Shown: positions 46,201-55,393 of the stretch, piece after piece
Layout: each line of letters begins with the position of its first letter
How positions within the stretch are numbered: position 1 is the first letter of the stretch
Origin: Sporothrix humicola
Lineage: Eukaryota; Ascomycota; Sordariomycetes; Ophiostomatales; Ophiostomataceae
Direction: 5' to 3'
Assembly: GCA_021396245.1 (NCBI GenBank)
Contig: WNYE01000001.1
Span: 372,001-436,000 of the forward strand
DNA: 64,000 nt
Made by a program: the position numbers and the translations under genes
Notes under the pieces: model-generated
Told to the model about the DNA's origin: nothing
The model's database searches: none
What the model saw: only the letters and a program-made list of their open reading frames with translations

Positions 46201-47249
46201 CGCCTGCTGCTCTCAACAGTGTGACGGATGCCCATTTAAGGCCGCGGAACTCGTTTGGTAGCAGCAGATCGCGGTCGACCCAAACAGCAAGGCCAGCGTC
46301 AGTTGATGCAATATCCTCATCGAACCACTCATCGCAGAGCGCCCGGTCGACTGCCCGCAAGAACAATGCGGGCTTCCGCTCTTCGCGCGAGCTGCGGCCC
46401 CGTGCTGTGCTCGTGCCGCTCTTCTTGGACGTGCTCGTCACGCTGCGGTTCTCGCGGCTGCTGCGCGACGGCTTCGCCCGGACCTTGGGCGCCACAATCA
46501 CCTCGGCGTCGGGGGCCACCTTGGCGAATGGCGCGTCCGACGGCAGTGCGGGTTCGAGAGATATAACCTTGATGTTGGCTGTTGATGTCGGCGAAAGATG
46601 GAGGGTTAAAGGGTGCGGCGGGATCGTGGCGCCGCCGGGGCCTGCGGATCCTGTAAATGCTGGGTTCGGCAGTGTGCGGATCTGGTTCATCAGGTTGATC
46701 TCGAGGAAGGTCGCGTGCAGCTCCACCATCTCCCAGTCCTCGGGCGTCAGCGGCTCAATGTTGATCGTGTGTGCCAGCGGCGGGTCGAGGTGGATGGTCG
46801 CCGTGACTTTTTGGCCGTCGTGCAGGCCGAGCGTGTGCGCAAAGGTCGAGTCGATTTCGACGACGGCCACCTCCTGGTCGCCGCCCGACCTGCCACTCGA
46901 GTTGCGGGCGTTGCTCGTGATGCTGTCGCGGCCGACCAGCGAGGCCATCTTGCGGCGGCTCGGCATGCCTGTCCAGCCGACAAAAATGGACCGCTGGACC
47001 GAGGGTGACGGGCCGCCCGAGCTGTCGGGGCGAGGCGCGGCGGGCGCGCGGTAGCTGAGTTCGATGACGACATTTTGGATGGGCTGAACGTTAGGCGACG
47101 ATTCATTTTGGCCACAACAGGAGGGAACTTACTGTATCAACATTCAAGAGAATGTTGACGAGGTTCGACGGCAGATTGACAAAGCATTTCTGCAGCTGCA
47201 CCAGCGACAGCTCGGCCGCCGTCGACTGCGAGTTCTTGCGCGGCGCCAT
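43250..47249 (-). CDS. PEX1: Peroxin-1, AAA ATPase of the peroxisomal export complex
   Basis: Exons 47249-47133 and 47083-43250; the 49-nt intron has a GTAAGT donor, a CTAAC branch and a TTCAG acceptor. The product has 1316 residues. With PEX6 it forms the hexameric motor that extracts ubiquitinated PEX5 receptor from the peroxisome membrane. Exon 1 supplies the PEX1 N-domain start (LVQLQKCFVNLPSNLVNILL), continuing with EIDSTFAHTLGLHDGQKV and NIEPLTPEDWEMVELHATFL. The D1 ATPase has Walker A GALGSGKTS (600-608) but a degenerate Walker B, LVILDDLD, lacking the usual Glu. The D2 ATPase is intact: GYPGCGKT (957-964), VLFFDEFDS (D1016/E1017) and the second-region-of-homology Arg motif RPGRLD. Disordered Asn/Gly/Ser inserts separate D1 and D2 and follow D2. 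It shares a promoter with divergent MCM7. Confidence 0.96.
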
Positions 47250-47420
47250 GGCTGGCTGGTGAGTAGGGGGGATGGAACGTCGTGTGGTCGTGTAGGATGT
47301 CGGAAGAGTGTCGACGTCAATTGAATCCAGGGGCTTGTTGTATTAACAATTGTGACGTTCTTTCCAAAGTCGAGATTCAGCTGTTAGAAGCTGCTGAAGA
47401 AGGTGTGTCTAGTGACCGTT

Positions 47421-47462
47421 CGCTCTTGCCTGCTTGTGCTTGTGCTTGTGCTTGTGCTCGTG
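47421..47462 (+). repeat. Hexanucleotide microsatellite (TGCTTG)n
   Basis: About five units of TGCTTG, the last one changed to TGCTCG, inside the PEX1/MCM7 intergenic region. Confidence 0.75.
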
Positions 47463-47547
47463 CTAATTGGCCCGAAACTGGGGCAGGCACGTTCGCCAAC
47501 AATAATGCGCTGCAGCCGCCGCCGATTGCCGAGGCTTGAGACTGGAA

Positions 47548-47598
47548 GACTCCAGTGAATTTGGGGGAGTTGCGAACCCCAAAGAATCCACTGGAGTC
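47548..47598. repeat. Inverted repeat (potential hairpin/cruciform)
   Basis: The left arm begins GACTCCAGTG at 47548 and ends TGGGG at 47566; the right arm runs from CCCCA at 47577 to CACTGGAGTC at 47598. The outer ten and inner five base pairs are perfect, the middle is imperfect, and the loop is about 10 nt (GAGTTGCGAA). A smaller nested inverted repeat (ACTGGA/TCCAGT, 47541-47556) overlaps the left arm. Confidence 0.75.
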
Positions 47599-47672
47599 GA
47601 GCATATCCACTGTGGCTCAACTTCACTAGCCACACCTATCTGGTCCGTGCGTTTTCAATTAAACACGAAAAG

Positions 47673-47708
47673 ACGCGTTCCTGCAAAAATGGCAGGCGCT
47701 CGACGCGT
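47673..47708. promoter_or_regulatory. Two MluI cell-cycle boxes (ACGCGT)
   Basis: ACGCGT at 47673-47678 and again at 47703-47708, 30 bp apart and about 380-410 bp upstream of the MCM7 ATG. ACGCGT is the core site of the MBF (Mbp1/Swi6-type) G1/S regulator in fungi, and MCM genes are among its classical targets. The motif is palindromic, so orientation says nothing; assignment to MCM7 rather than PEX1 is by function. Confidence 0.6.
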
Positions 47709-48086
47709 CCCCATCGCGTCCCAGCCCTGGCCTGGTCCGAGCGTGGCAGGAGCCCACCCGCCGCCCTTTCCCAGCCTCCCTTGCGAATTGCTGCACCTGC
47801 ACAAGCGCCGTGCAATTCGTACAACAAGACTGCAAAAAAGGCAAGAGGGTCCAGTACCAGCACCTCTTTACTCCTAAATTGACTGCAGCTTTTTCATCCC
47901 CTCTTTTTCTCCCCATCTCCATTCTGACATCGCGATAACTTTCAATTGCCTGCTTTTTCGCATCGCATCACACTTTTTACTTTTCTTGTTGATTTGTCCC
48001 TTCACCGCATCTTCGAGCGCTTTGTTTTTCACTCCGTTGCCCCCCAACCCAACGCATCAACACGCGCCAAACGGCCATCCGCAGCC

Positions 48087-50767
48087 ATGGCGGAAAAGCT
48101 TCCCACCTACAAAAAGGTCGTCGATTACACAGCGCAGTTGGGTGAGTCCTCCTTGTCGAGTATCTGGCCTAGCCTTTTGATAACATTCACTAACCACCCT
48201 GCCCGTCAGCCGCCTTCAAGGACTTCCTCAACAGCTACAAGACGACGCCCGAGCACGCCATCACCCACGCGCTCGGAAACATCAACATTGACGACGATGA
48301 CCTGAGCGACGAGTACGAGTTTGTCGACGAGACCGACGAGGCGGCCGAGCGCCGTGCAGCGGAAAAGGCCGCGCGCCGCAAGCCGACACACAAGTACCGC
48401 GATCTGCTGCAGAAGCTGGCGGACCGCAAGGTCGACGAAGTCATTATCGATCTCGACGATTTGTCGATGGTGGGTGGCGTCTTTCCAGATATATTGTTTT
48501 TATATACATACTAACCCTCCCAGTTCGAGGCCGATACCCAGAGCGGGCTCAAGCTCACCCAGTCCATCGAGATCAACACAAAGCACTACGTCGAGATCCT
48601 GTCGCAGGCCGTCGACGAGCTTCTGCCAGAGCCAAGTGCTGATGTTTCGTAAGTAAACAATCAACCCTATAAAATAAAGAAATGCACAGCACTCTCCTAA
48701 CAGCCCAGCTTCAAAGATGATGTCCTCGACGTGCTGATGGCCCGCCGCAAGCTGCGCAACCGCGAGCTGCGCGACGGCGCCGAGGCCTCGGGCGATCCGA
48801 CCCTGCTCAACGACGTGTTCCCGGCCGAACTGACGCGCCGCTACACCCTCGTCTTCAAGCCCCGCACCTCGACCCTCGAGCACCCGACCAAGCCCGTCGC
48901 TGTGCGCAGCGTGCGCGGCGAGGACCTCGGCCACCTGATTACGATCCGCGCCATCGCCACTCGCGTGTCCGACGTCAAGCCCATTGCCCAGGTCAGCGCC
49001 TACACGTGCGACCGCTGCGGCTGCGAAATCTTCCAGCCCGTCAACAACAAGCAGTTTGCGCCCCTCACCATCTGCCCGTCCCAGGACTGCAAGAAGAACC
49101 AGTCCGGCGGCCAGCTGCACCCCTCGTCGCGTGCCTCCAAGTTCCTGCCCTTCCAGGAGGTCAAGGTCCAGGAGCTCGCCGAGCAGGTGCCGATCGGCCA
49201 GATCCCGCGCACGCTCACTGTTCTGTGTTTCGGCAGCCTGGTGCGCCGCGTCAACCCGGGCGACGTTGTCGACATCTCGGGCATCTTCTTGCCGACGCCC
49301 TACACGGGCTTCAAGGCCATGCGCGCCGGTCTGCTGACCGACACTTTCCTCGAAGCGCACCACATCGTGCAGCACAAGAAGGCGTACGAGGATATGACCA
49401 TTGAGCCGCAGCTGGTGCGCCGCATCGAGCAGTTCCGCCAGTCGGGCCAGGTCTACGAGTACCTTGCCAAGTCGATTGCCCCCGAGATTTTCGGCCATCT
49501 CGACGTCAAGAAGGCACTGCTGCTGCTTCTGGTTGGCGGTGTCACCAAGCAGATGGGCGACGGCATGAAGATCCGTGGTGACATCAACATCTGTCTGATG
49601 GGTGACCCCGGTGTGGCCAAGTCGCAGCTGCTCAAGTACATTTCGAAGGTGGCCCCCCGCGGTGTGTACACATCGGGCCGTGGTAGCAGTGGCGTCGGTC
49701 TGACGGCGGCTGTGATGCGCGACCCTGTGACGGACGAGATGGTGCTTGAGGGCGGCGCGCTCGTGCTTGCTGACAACGGTATCTGCTGTATCGACGAGTT
49801 CGACAAGATGGACGAGAACGACCGCACGGCCATCCACGAAGTCATGGAGCAGCAGACGATCAGCATCAGCAAGGCGGGCATTTCCACAACGCTGAACGCG
49901 CGCACGTCGATCCTGGCAGCGGCTAACCCCATCTACGGCCGCTACAACCCGCGCATCTCGCCCGTCGAGAACATCAACCTGCCCGCGGCGCTGCTCTCGC
50001 GTTTCGATATTATCTTTTTGTTGCTCGACACGCCGTCGCGCGAGACGGACGCCCAGCTCGCCAAGCACGTCGCCTACGTCCACATGCACAGCAGGCACCC
50101 CAACGTCGGCACGGCCGACGAGGTTGTCTTCACGCCGCACGAGGTGCGCTCGTACGTTGCCCGCGCGCGCACGTACCGCCCTGTCGTGCCCGAGGAGGTG
50201 TCCGAGTACATGGTCAAGACGTATGTGCGCATGCGCGACCAGCAGAAGCGCGCCGAGAAGCGCGGCAAGCAGTTCACGCACACGACGCCGCGTACGCTGC
50301 TGGGCGTCGTGCGTCTGGCCCAGGCCCTGGCGCGTCTGCGGTTTAGCGATGCCGTCGACCGCTACGACGTCGACGAGGCCCTGCGCCTGATCGAGGCCAG
50401 CAAGGAGAGCCTCAACGCCGAGATCATCGGCGGCGCCGGCCCCGGTGCCGGCCGCCGCGGCACCAACGCTAGCAGCCGCATCTACAACTTTGTCAAGTCG
50501 CTGGCCGATACGGGCGCGTGCCGGCCCGACAACAATGATGAGGAGGACAATGACGACGATGACGACGAGGCGTCTGGCCGCGGTGTCGAGCTGAGCCTGC
50601 GCCGCGTCAAAGAGCGCGTCATTGCCAAGGGCTTCACGGAAGACCAGTGGCTGACGGCCCTCGAGGAGTATGCGGCGATTGACGTGTGGCAGACGGCCGG
50701 CAACATGAGCCGCCTGGTGTTTATCACGTCCAACGATGCCGAGGACGATATGGAGGATGATGAGTAG
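48087..50767 (+). CDS. MCM7: MCM7, subunit of the MCM2-7 replicative helicase
   Basis: Exons 48087-48141, 48210-48469, 48524-48648 and 48709-50767 (donors GTGAGT, GTGGGT, GTAAGT and acceptors CAG) encode 832 residues. MCM7 is part of the hexameric helicase loaded at origins in G1. The N-terminal domain contains a zinc site C247-x2-C250 ... C269-x4-C274 in an OB fold. The AAA+ core shows Walker A GDPGVAKSQ (445-453), Walker B CCIDEFDKM (D509/E510), the GLTAAV beta-hairpin and the LLSRFD arginine finger. An acidic DNNDEEDNDDDDDEA linker precedes a C-terminal winged-helix segment (RVIAKGFTEDQWLTALEEYAAIDVW). In the last intron the branch CTAAC lies only about 10 nt from the acceptor; an AG 5 nt upstream would break the frame. 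The promoter carries two MCB boxes. Confidence 0.97.
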
Positions 50768-51165
50768 ATACCGTGCTGGCTGTTGTTGTGTCCCTTTTTG
50801 GTTCATGTTGTTCATATAATGCTTTTATGTAATGCCCTATTTGTTTTGTGTTTTGTCCTTGTGTTTTCAAAAGGGCCGGCGTTTTTGGGAATCAAATCAA
50901 ATATATACAGGAGGGGTAGGAGGAGGGACGATGACCGAGGATCGCTATGATATTATTCGAAAATACCTTAACCTCATCACCACATTTCTGACCAATGTGA
51001 CCTATGTGACCAACGTGAAAAAGATGCATTGTGTGATTGTTTCGACATACTATAGTACATTTATATTTTTACTTTTTCCCCGTCCAAATCCAAGTCCAAT
51101 GACAATGCACGCTCCTATGTACAGCCATTTACATCTACGTCGTACCCGTATCCCCTTTTCGCTCT
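50768..51165. other. Convergent 3' intergenic region, MCM7 / mS29
   Basis: A 398-bp spacer containing the two 3' UTRs. It is AT-rich with TATA-like runs; no gene is seen. Confidence 0.55.
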
Positions 51166-52791
51166 TTATGATCCCTCCGGACGCACGGTGAGAATGTACG
51201 CCCGCTCCAGCTCGCCAATCACGCCGTTGCCCGACAGCATCCGGGCCTGCACAACGGCCGCCTCGGTAATCGTCTCGCGCAGAATGCCGCTCGCGGCCCA
51301 GTACTCGAGCAGCGACCGCACCTCGGGCTTGCTGACGCCCTGGAGCTGCAGCACGTCGACGGTCTGCAGCGCCTTGTACGACCGGTCGTCGTAGTGGCGG
51401 TAGTAGGGCTCCTTCTCGGGAACCGGCTGATCGGCCTTCTCGGCCAGCCGCTGCGCAATAGCCAGCTTCATGGTCGGGTTGGCGGGCGTGTTGCCGTAGC
51501 TCGTGGCGGCGATGATGGCGGCGCCTTGCGGGAACCTGATGGCGCCGCTCAGCATTCTCACGTAGGCGCCGACGAGCGTCAGGTCGTGCGAGTGCACGAG
51601 CTCAAACGACGGCGAGCGGTACGCGCTCATCTGCATAATGTGGGCGAGGCCGTCCAGCGTGAAGAGCACCGGCGGGCGCGGCAGCTTGGTCAGGGGGTCG
51701 GTCAGCTCGGACAAGAGCGCCTGGAACACGGGCCAACCGTGGTCGGGCTCCTTGGCCGACGACACGAGGTCGTGCAGCGTGCTGCCGGCGGCGACGGGGT
51801 TGACGAGGTCGTTGTGGTCGCGGGCGGTCGTGTACTTTGTGAGCATCTCGGCGTTGGCGGCGAGTATGTTGGTGAGCATCGCGTAGGTGTAGTTGGGCTG
51901 CGTGAACTGCAGCGGCCGCGTCTTGGGCACGGGCGCGTACTCGGTGACGGCCGTTGTCAGGATCTGGGCCTCGGGGATGCTGATGACCAGCCACTCGTTC
52001 ATGAAGCCCTGCGTCATGGCCTGCAGCAGCACCATCGACTTGCCCGCGATGCGCTCGCCGTCGACCACGAGCCGCACCGTCTTCTTCTGCTCGGCGACCT
52101 CGCGCTGCAGCCGCTCGGCCAGCTCAACGCTCTCGTTCCGCAGCAGCACCGACGGCCGCCGGAACAGGTGGAAGGCCATGGTCGGCTTGAACGCCTCGAT
52201 CTTGCGCAGCTTGTCGACAATCGGGTCGGGCAAAGCCATCATGCGGCCCGTTCTGTTCGACAGGTCGACCTTGCTAATGGCGTTTGGCTGTGCTTCTGTC
52301 GTTTGTGAGGCTTGTGGTGACCCTGCCTTTTCTGCCTCCGCCTGTGCTGCCTCCTTGGGCTTTCCCGCCTTTGCTCTCTCGGCCACAATCTTGGCCTGTC
52401 TTGACGGCGTCAGGTGCTCCACCCGCAGAATCTCCAGGCCCGGCACCGGCAGCGCGTTGTCGTTGCTCAGCACAATGCGCTTGCGGTACGCCTTGCGCTC
52501 GCCCGGCATGATCTTCATCCGGCCCACCGGCACATACTTTCTCGAGACAGCCTTCTTGTGCTTTCCAGAGCGAATATGCACCTGAGTGCCTTTGGCGCGG
52601 GCGGCCGCCGTTGTGGAGAAGGAGTTGGATGTGGCGGGGTTTTGAGATGGAGATGTCAGGGACGTCACGCGGCCGGCGACCGAGGCCGTCCGTGGCCGGG
52701 CCGGCAGCAGAACGAGGGTCGAGGACGAGGACAGGGCCGTCGAGGTCGACCGCGTGATCAGCCGCCTCGAGCCGTTGACGACCGACGCCAT
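51166..52791 (-). CDS. Mitochondrial small ribosomal subunit protein mS29 (DAP3 family)
   Basis: A 541-residue intronless protein from the ATG at 52791. mS29/DAP3 is a GTP-binding P-loop protein in the head of the mitoribosomal small subunit at the subunit interface. The first 60 residues are Arg/Ser/Thr-rich with few acids (MASVVNGSRRLITRSTSTAL), a matrix-targeting peptide. A basic stretch at about 70-110 (RSGKHKKAVSRKYVPVG) could contact rRNA. The linker 130-170 is Ala/Lys/Glu-rich. The P-loop GERIAGKS lies at 245-252; LFTLDGLAHIM at about 400 fits a Walker B-like strand, and LRETITEAAV and LSGNGVIGELERA occur near the C terminus. In yeast the counterpart is RSM23. It is divergent from the derlin gene. 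Confidence 0.9.
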   Translation of the reverse strand: MASVVNGSRRLITRSTSTALSSSSTLVLLPARPRTASVAGRVTSLTSPSQNPATSNSFSTTAAARAKGTQVHIRSGKHKKAVSRKYVPVGRMKIMPGERKAYRKRIVLSNDNALPVPGLEILRVEHLTPSRQAKIVAERAKAGKPKEAAQAEAEKAGSPQASQTTEAQPNAISKVDLSNRTGRMMALPDPIVDKLRKIEAFKPTMAFHLFRRPSVLLRNESVELAERLQREVAEQKKTVRLVVDGERIAGKSMVLLQAMTQGFMNEWLVISIPEAQILTTAVTEYAPVPKTRPLQFTQPNYTYAMLTNILAANAEMLTKYTTARDHNDLVNPVAAGSTLHDLVSSAKEPDHGWPVFQALLSELTDPLTKLPRPPVLFTLDGLAHIMQMSAYRSPSFELVHSHDLTLVGAYVRMLSGAIRFPQGAAIIAATSYGNTPANPTMKLAIAQRLAEKADQPVPEKEPYYRHYDDRSYKALQTVDVLQLQGVSKPEVRSLLEYWAASGILRETITEAAVVQARMLSGNGVIGELERAYILTVRPEGS

Positions 52792-53625
52792 TGTGGGCGG
52801 TGGGGTGCGTATGTGGGATATTCGTTTGTTATTTATTGCCGTCTGTGTCGCAGCATGGCCTAGTGTCGCAATTGGCCGTGGAGGGCTGAGAACAGCAGCT
52901 GTCGTCGAACTGTGGACTGTCGGGTGGTCTCGCGATGCCTTCACTTTTTGGTCCCATTGGCGCTTTCTCTATTTTTTTCTGCAGAAGCTTGCCCAAAAAA
53001 TTGACGGCCCAATTAGCCAATCAGCGTCGCAGAATTGCAGCCACAGAAGACGGCCGCCAAAAACGACGAGAACTGCCAAATTGTGGCTTAAACTCCCTGT
53101 GGGGCCTGGACGATACCCGCTAAAAGAAAAAAATTATAAAGCACCCCGAGCTGTTTTTCTGTGTGCTTCCCTCGTTCCTTCCCTCTCTTTCCTCCTGCCT
53201 GAAAAGAAGAGAACACTTTGCATTCTTTCCTTCCTCTTTTTCTTCCTCTCCTTCCACGTCCGTGGCCGAGATTAATTTGTCGTGCCTCTCGTGTACGGCA
53301 ACGTCTTTCTCTCCCCTCCTTCCTTCCTCCTTCTTTACCCCTTCCCTTCTTCCCCCAGAGAATGACAGCATCGTCATCACGGCAGCCTGCTGCTGGCTCG
53401 GGGTACTTCCGCCCTCGATGAACTGAAACCCAGCTTCTCCTTCCTTCCCACTACAACCTCCTACCCCAAATTTTCATTTCCACCGAAACTCTGAACTGGA
53501 CTGCCGGAATTTCTTTGTCTACTTTTCGTGATCGCTCCTTTTTCGCTTTTCGCATCTCTCTCTTCACTCTTCCATCAATTGCATCTCCACGCAATCGTTT
53601 TCTGGTAGAAACACCAAACGACGCA
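52792..53625. promoter_or_regulatory. Divergent promoter region, mS29 / derlin
   Basis: 834 bp between divergent starts. The derlin side (53150-53625) is a CT-rich leader. A CCACGTCC word at 53254-53261 differs by one base from the reverse complement of a TGACGTGG-type unfolded-protein-response element; this is weak evidence only. Confidence 0.4.
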
Positions 53626-54931
53626 ATGGATGACCTGTCGAGTGCTTACTGGCGCACGCCGCCAATTGCGAGGTACGTTTTTTCGAGCTCTGAGCTTCAG
53701 CTTGAAGCTCTCTTTTTCGCGTTTCCGTTCTCTCCGATCTTTCCGAATCGTCGGACCGTCAATCAATAGCACCCGCTAACTCTCCTTTCCACAGATACAT
53801 CTCGACGGCTGTGTTTGCGACCTCCATCCTCTTCCACCTGGGCTTCATCGGCGGGCGCTGGATCTTCTTCCACCCATCGATGCTCTTCAAGTGGTGGCCG
53901 GAGCCGTGGCGGCTGGCGACAAACTTTCTCATCACAAGTCCGCAGCTAGGCATCCTGCTGGATCCCTACTTCCTCTACTCGTACATCTCGCAGATGGAGG
54001 TTGGATTCGCGCGCTTCTCGCGCCGCGAGGACCTGATCTGGTACATGTCCTTTATCATGACGATGGTGATGGTAAGCCCCCCTACTTCTGGATTCTTGCT
54101 TTCCCCCTTTCCCTGCAATACCCCTCCCCTTCGCTTCGCCGCACAATGTGCACCTCATATATCTGCCCGGATAGTGCAAAATTTTGACCCCACTACTATC
54201 ACGGTTCCTGGAAATGAGGGAGAGTACCCCCAGTTCTTCGGTCGGCCCGTCATTCGCAAAATTATATTAGGGCCGGTCCGGGGTTCTGGACATGGGTGGG
54301 ATGTCTTATGGATGACTCGCGGGGCCGGTCAATGGCCCCCGGGTGGTTTTTTAGCGCCCTACATACCAACACTTGCCTTGCCCCTTTGTTTTGTTTCATC
54401 GTTTTGTCGTTTTGCAACAATTTCCATTTCTTGGAGCTTGTGCTAACAGATCAGGTCTTTGCACACTATTCCGGCCTCCAGCCGTACTTCCACCTCCAGG
54501 GCTTTATCTTGGCCGTCGCCTACACCTGCACCCAGGACCAGCGCGGCCAAAAGGCCAACTTCTTTTTCGTCACGATCCCTGCCCAGCTCGTGCCCTACTC
54601 CATGATGCTCGTGACGCTGCTCGTGGCCGGCCCCGCCGCTATGCAGCTGCAGCTCTGCGGCCTCGTGGCTGCCCACCTCTACGACTTCTTGACGCGTCTG
54701 TGGCCCGAGTTTGGCGGCGGCACCAACCTGCTGCCCACGCCGGCGTTCCTGTCGCGTCTCATGTCCACCCCAGGCCGGGTTACGGACCACGGCTTTGGCC
54801 AGGCGATTCGGCCCCCTGGCGGTAATAGCGCTGGCGGTGGTCGGACTACTGGCGGCTCGTCCTCTGGCGGCGGTGTCCTGCCCGACTCGTGGAAGTCTCG
54901 CGGTAAGGGCACCCGTCTGGGCGGTGATTAA
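53626..54931 (+). CDS. Derlin (Der1-like ERAD protein)
   Basis: Exons 53626-53672, 53795-54071 and 54455-54931 encode 266 residues. Donors are GTACGT and GTAAGC; acceptors are ACAG and TCAG. Derlins are catalytically dead rhomboid-fold proteins of the ER membrane that help retrotranslocate misfolded proteins to Cdc48. Visible marks are the N-terminal YWRTPPIAR, several hydrophobic segments, the WRLATNFLI loop with the conserved WR pair, AYTCTQDQRGQKANFFFVTIPAQ, and LVAAHLYDFLTRLWPEFGGG. The tail is Gly/Ser-rich and ends RGKGTRLGGD, which fits the SHP box (GxGxxLG) that binds Cdc48/p97. The second intron is 383 nt, far longer than others in this window. Alignment by eye to derlin topology shows no missing segment, so the long intron seems real. 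Confidence 0.9.
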
Positions 54932-55393
54932 GGGACCTCGAAAGAGGCACCTGACACTACCCCCATAGCCCAGGTTGAATATCGTATTGGTCAATTCAAC
55001 GGAACCTGACATTCGGTCAAATTACTATTGTACATATACCCTTCTGTCTTGCGTTACTGTAACATCATATCAATGCCCAGCGTGCTTGATTTCATCATCA
55101 TTGAAAGTTGGATTCATTCGAAACAATATTATTGCAATTTTAAGGAAATTAAATGTGCCAGCCTGCTTGCAAATTTCAGAATGCTCACCCAGTATCAAGG
55201 AATGTCGAACAAATGGATATTATTCGTACCCATGTCCCGTCATAAGAATGCCTGCCCATATCCAAAGCTCCTTGAACGCCCATAAGAAAGAGAGCCCTCC
55301 CAAATAATAAGCAAATAGAGTAACAGTAAACAATTTGGCCGATCCAAAGACAAAAGAAAATAACAAAACAAAAAAAAATTAGATTCACGCTCG
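54932..55393. other. Convergent 3' intergenic region, derlin / surface-protein gene
   Basis: 462 bp, AT-rich, holding two 3' UTRs; no gene is seen. Confidence 0.55.

Larger units (their letters stand above)
47250..48086. promoter_or_regulatory. Bidirectional promoter, PEX1 / MCM7
   Basis: 837 bp between divergent start codons. It contains a short microsatellite, a hairpin-forming inverted repeat, two ACGCGT boxes and an E2F-like CGCGCCAAA at 48063-48071, probably within the MCM7 leader because it ends 15 bases before the ATG. The final 200 bases are T/C-rich, as in fungal leaders. Confidence 0.65.

Noticed and set aside
48500..50815. 771-codon open frame antisense to MCM7
   Set aside because: Strong GC third-position bias of MCM7 removes stop codons from the opposite strand. 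The antisense translation shows no domain, and MCM7 fits perfectly on the plus strand.
53254..53261. Unfolded-protein-response element upstream of derlin
   Set aside because: Only a one-mismatch 8-mer in CT-rich leader DNA; too weak to call.
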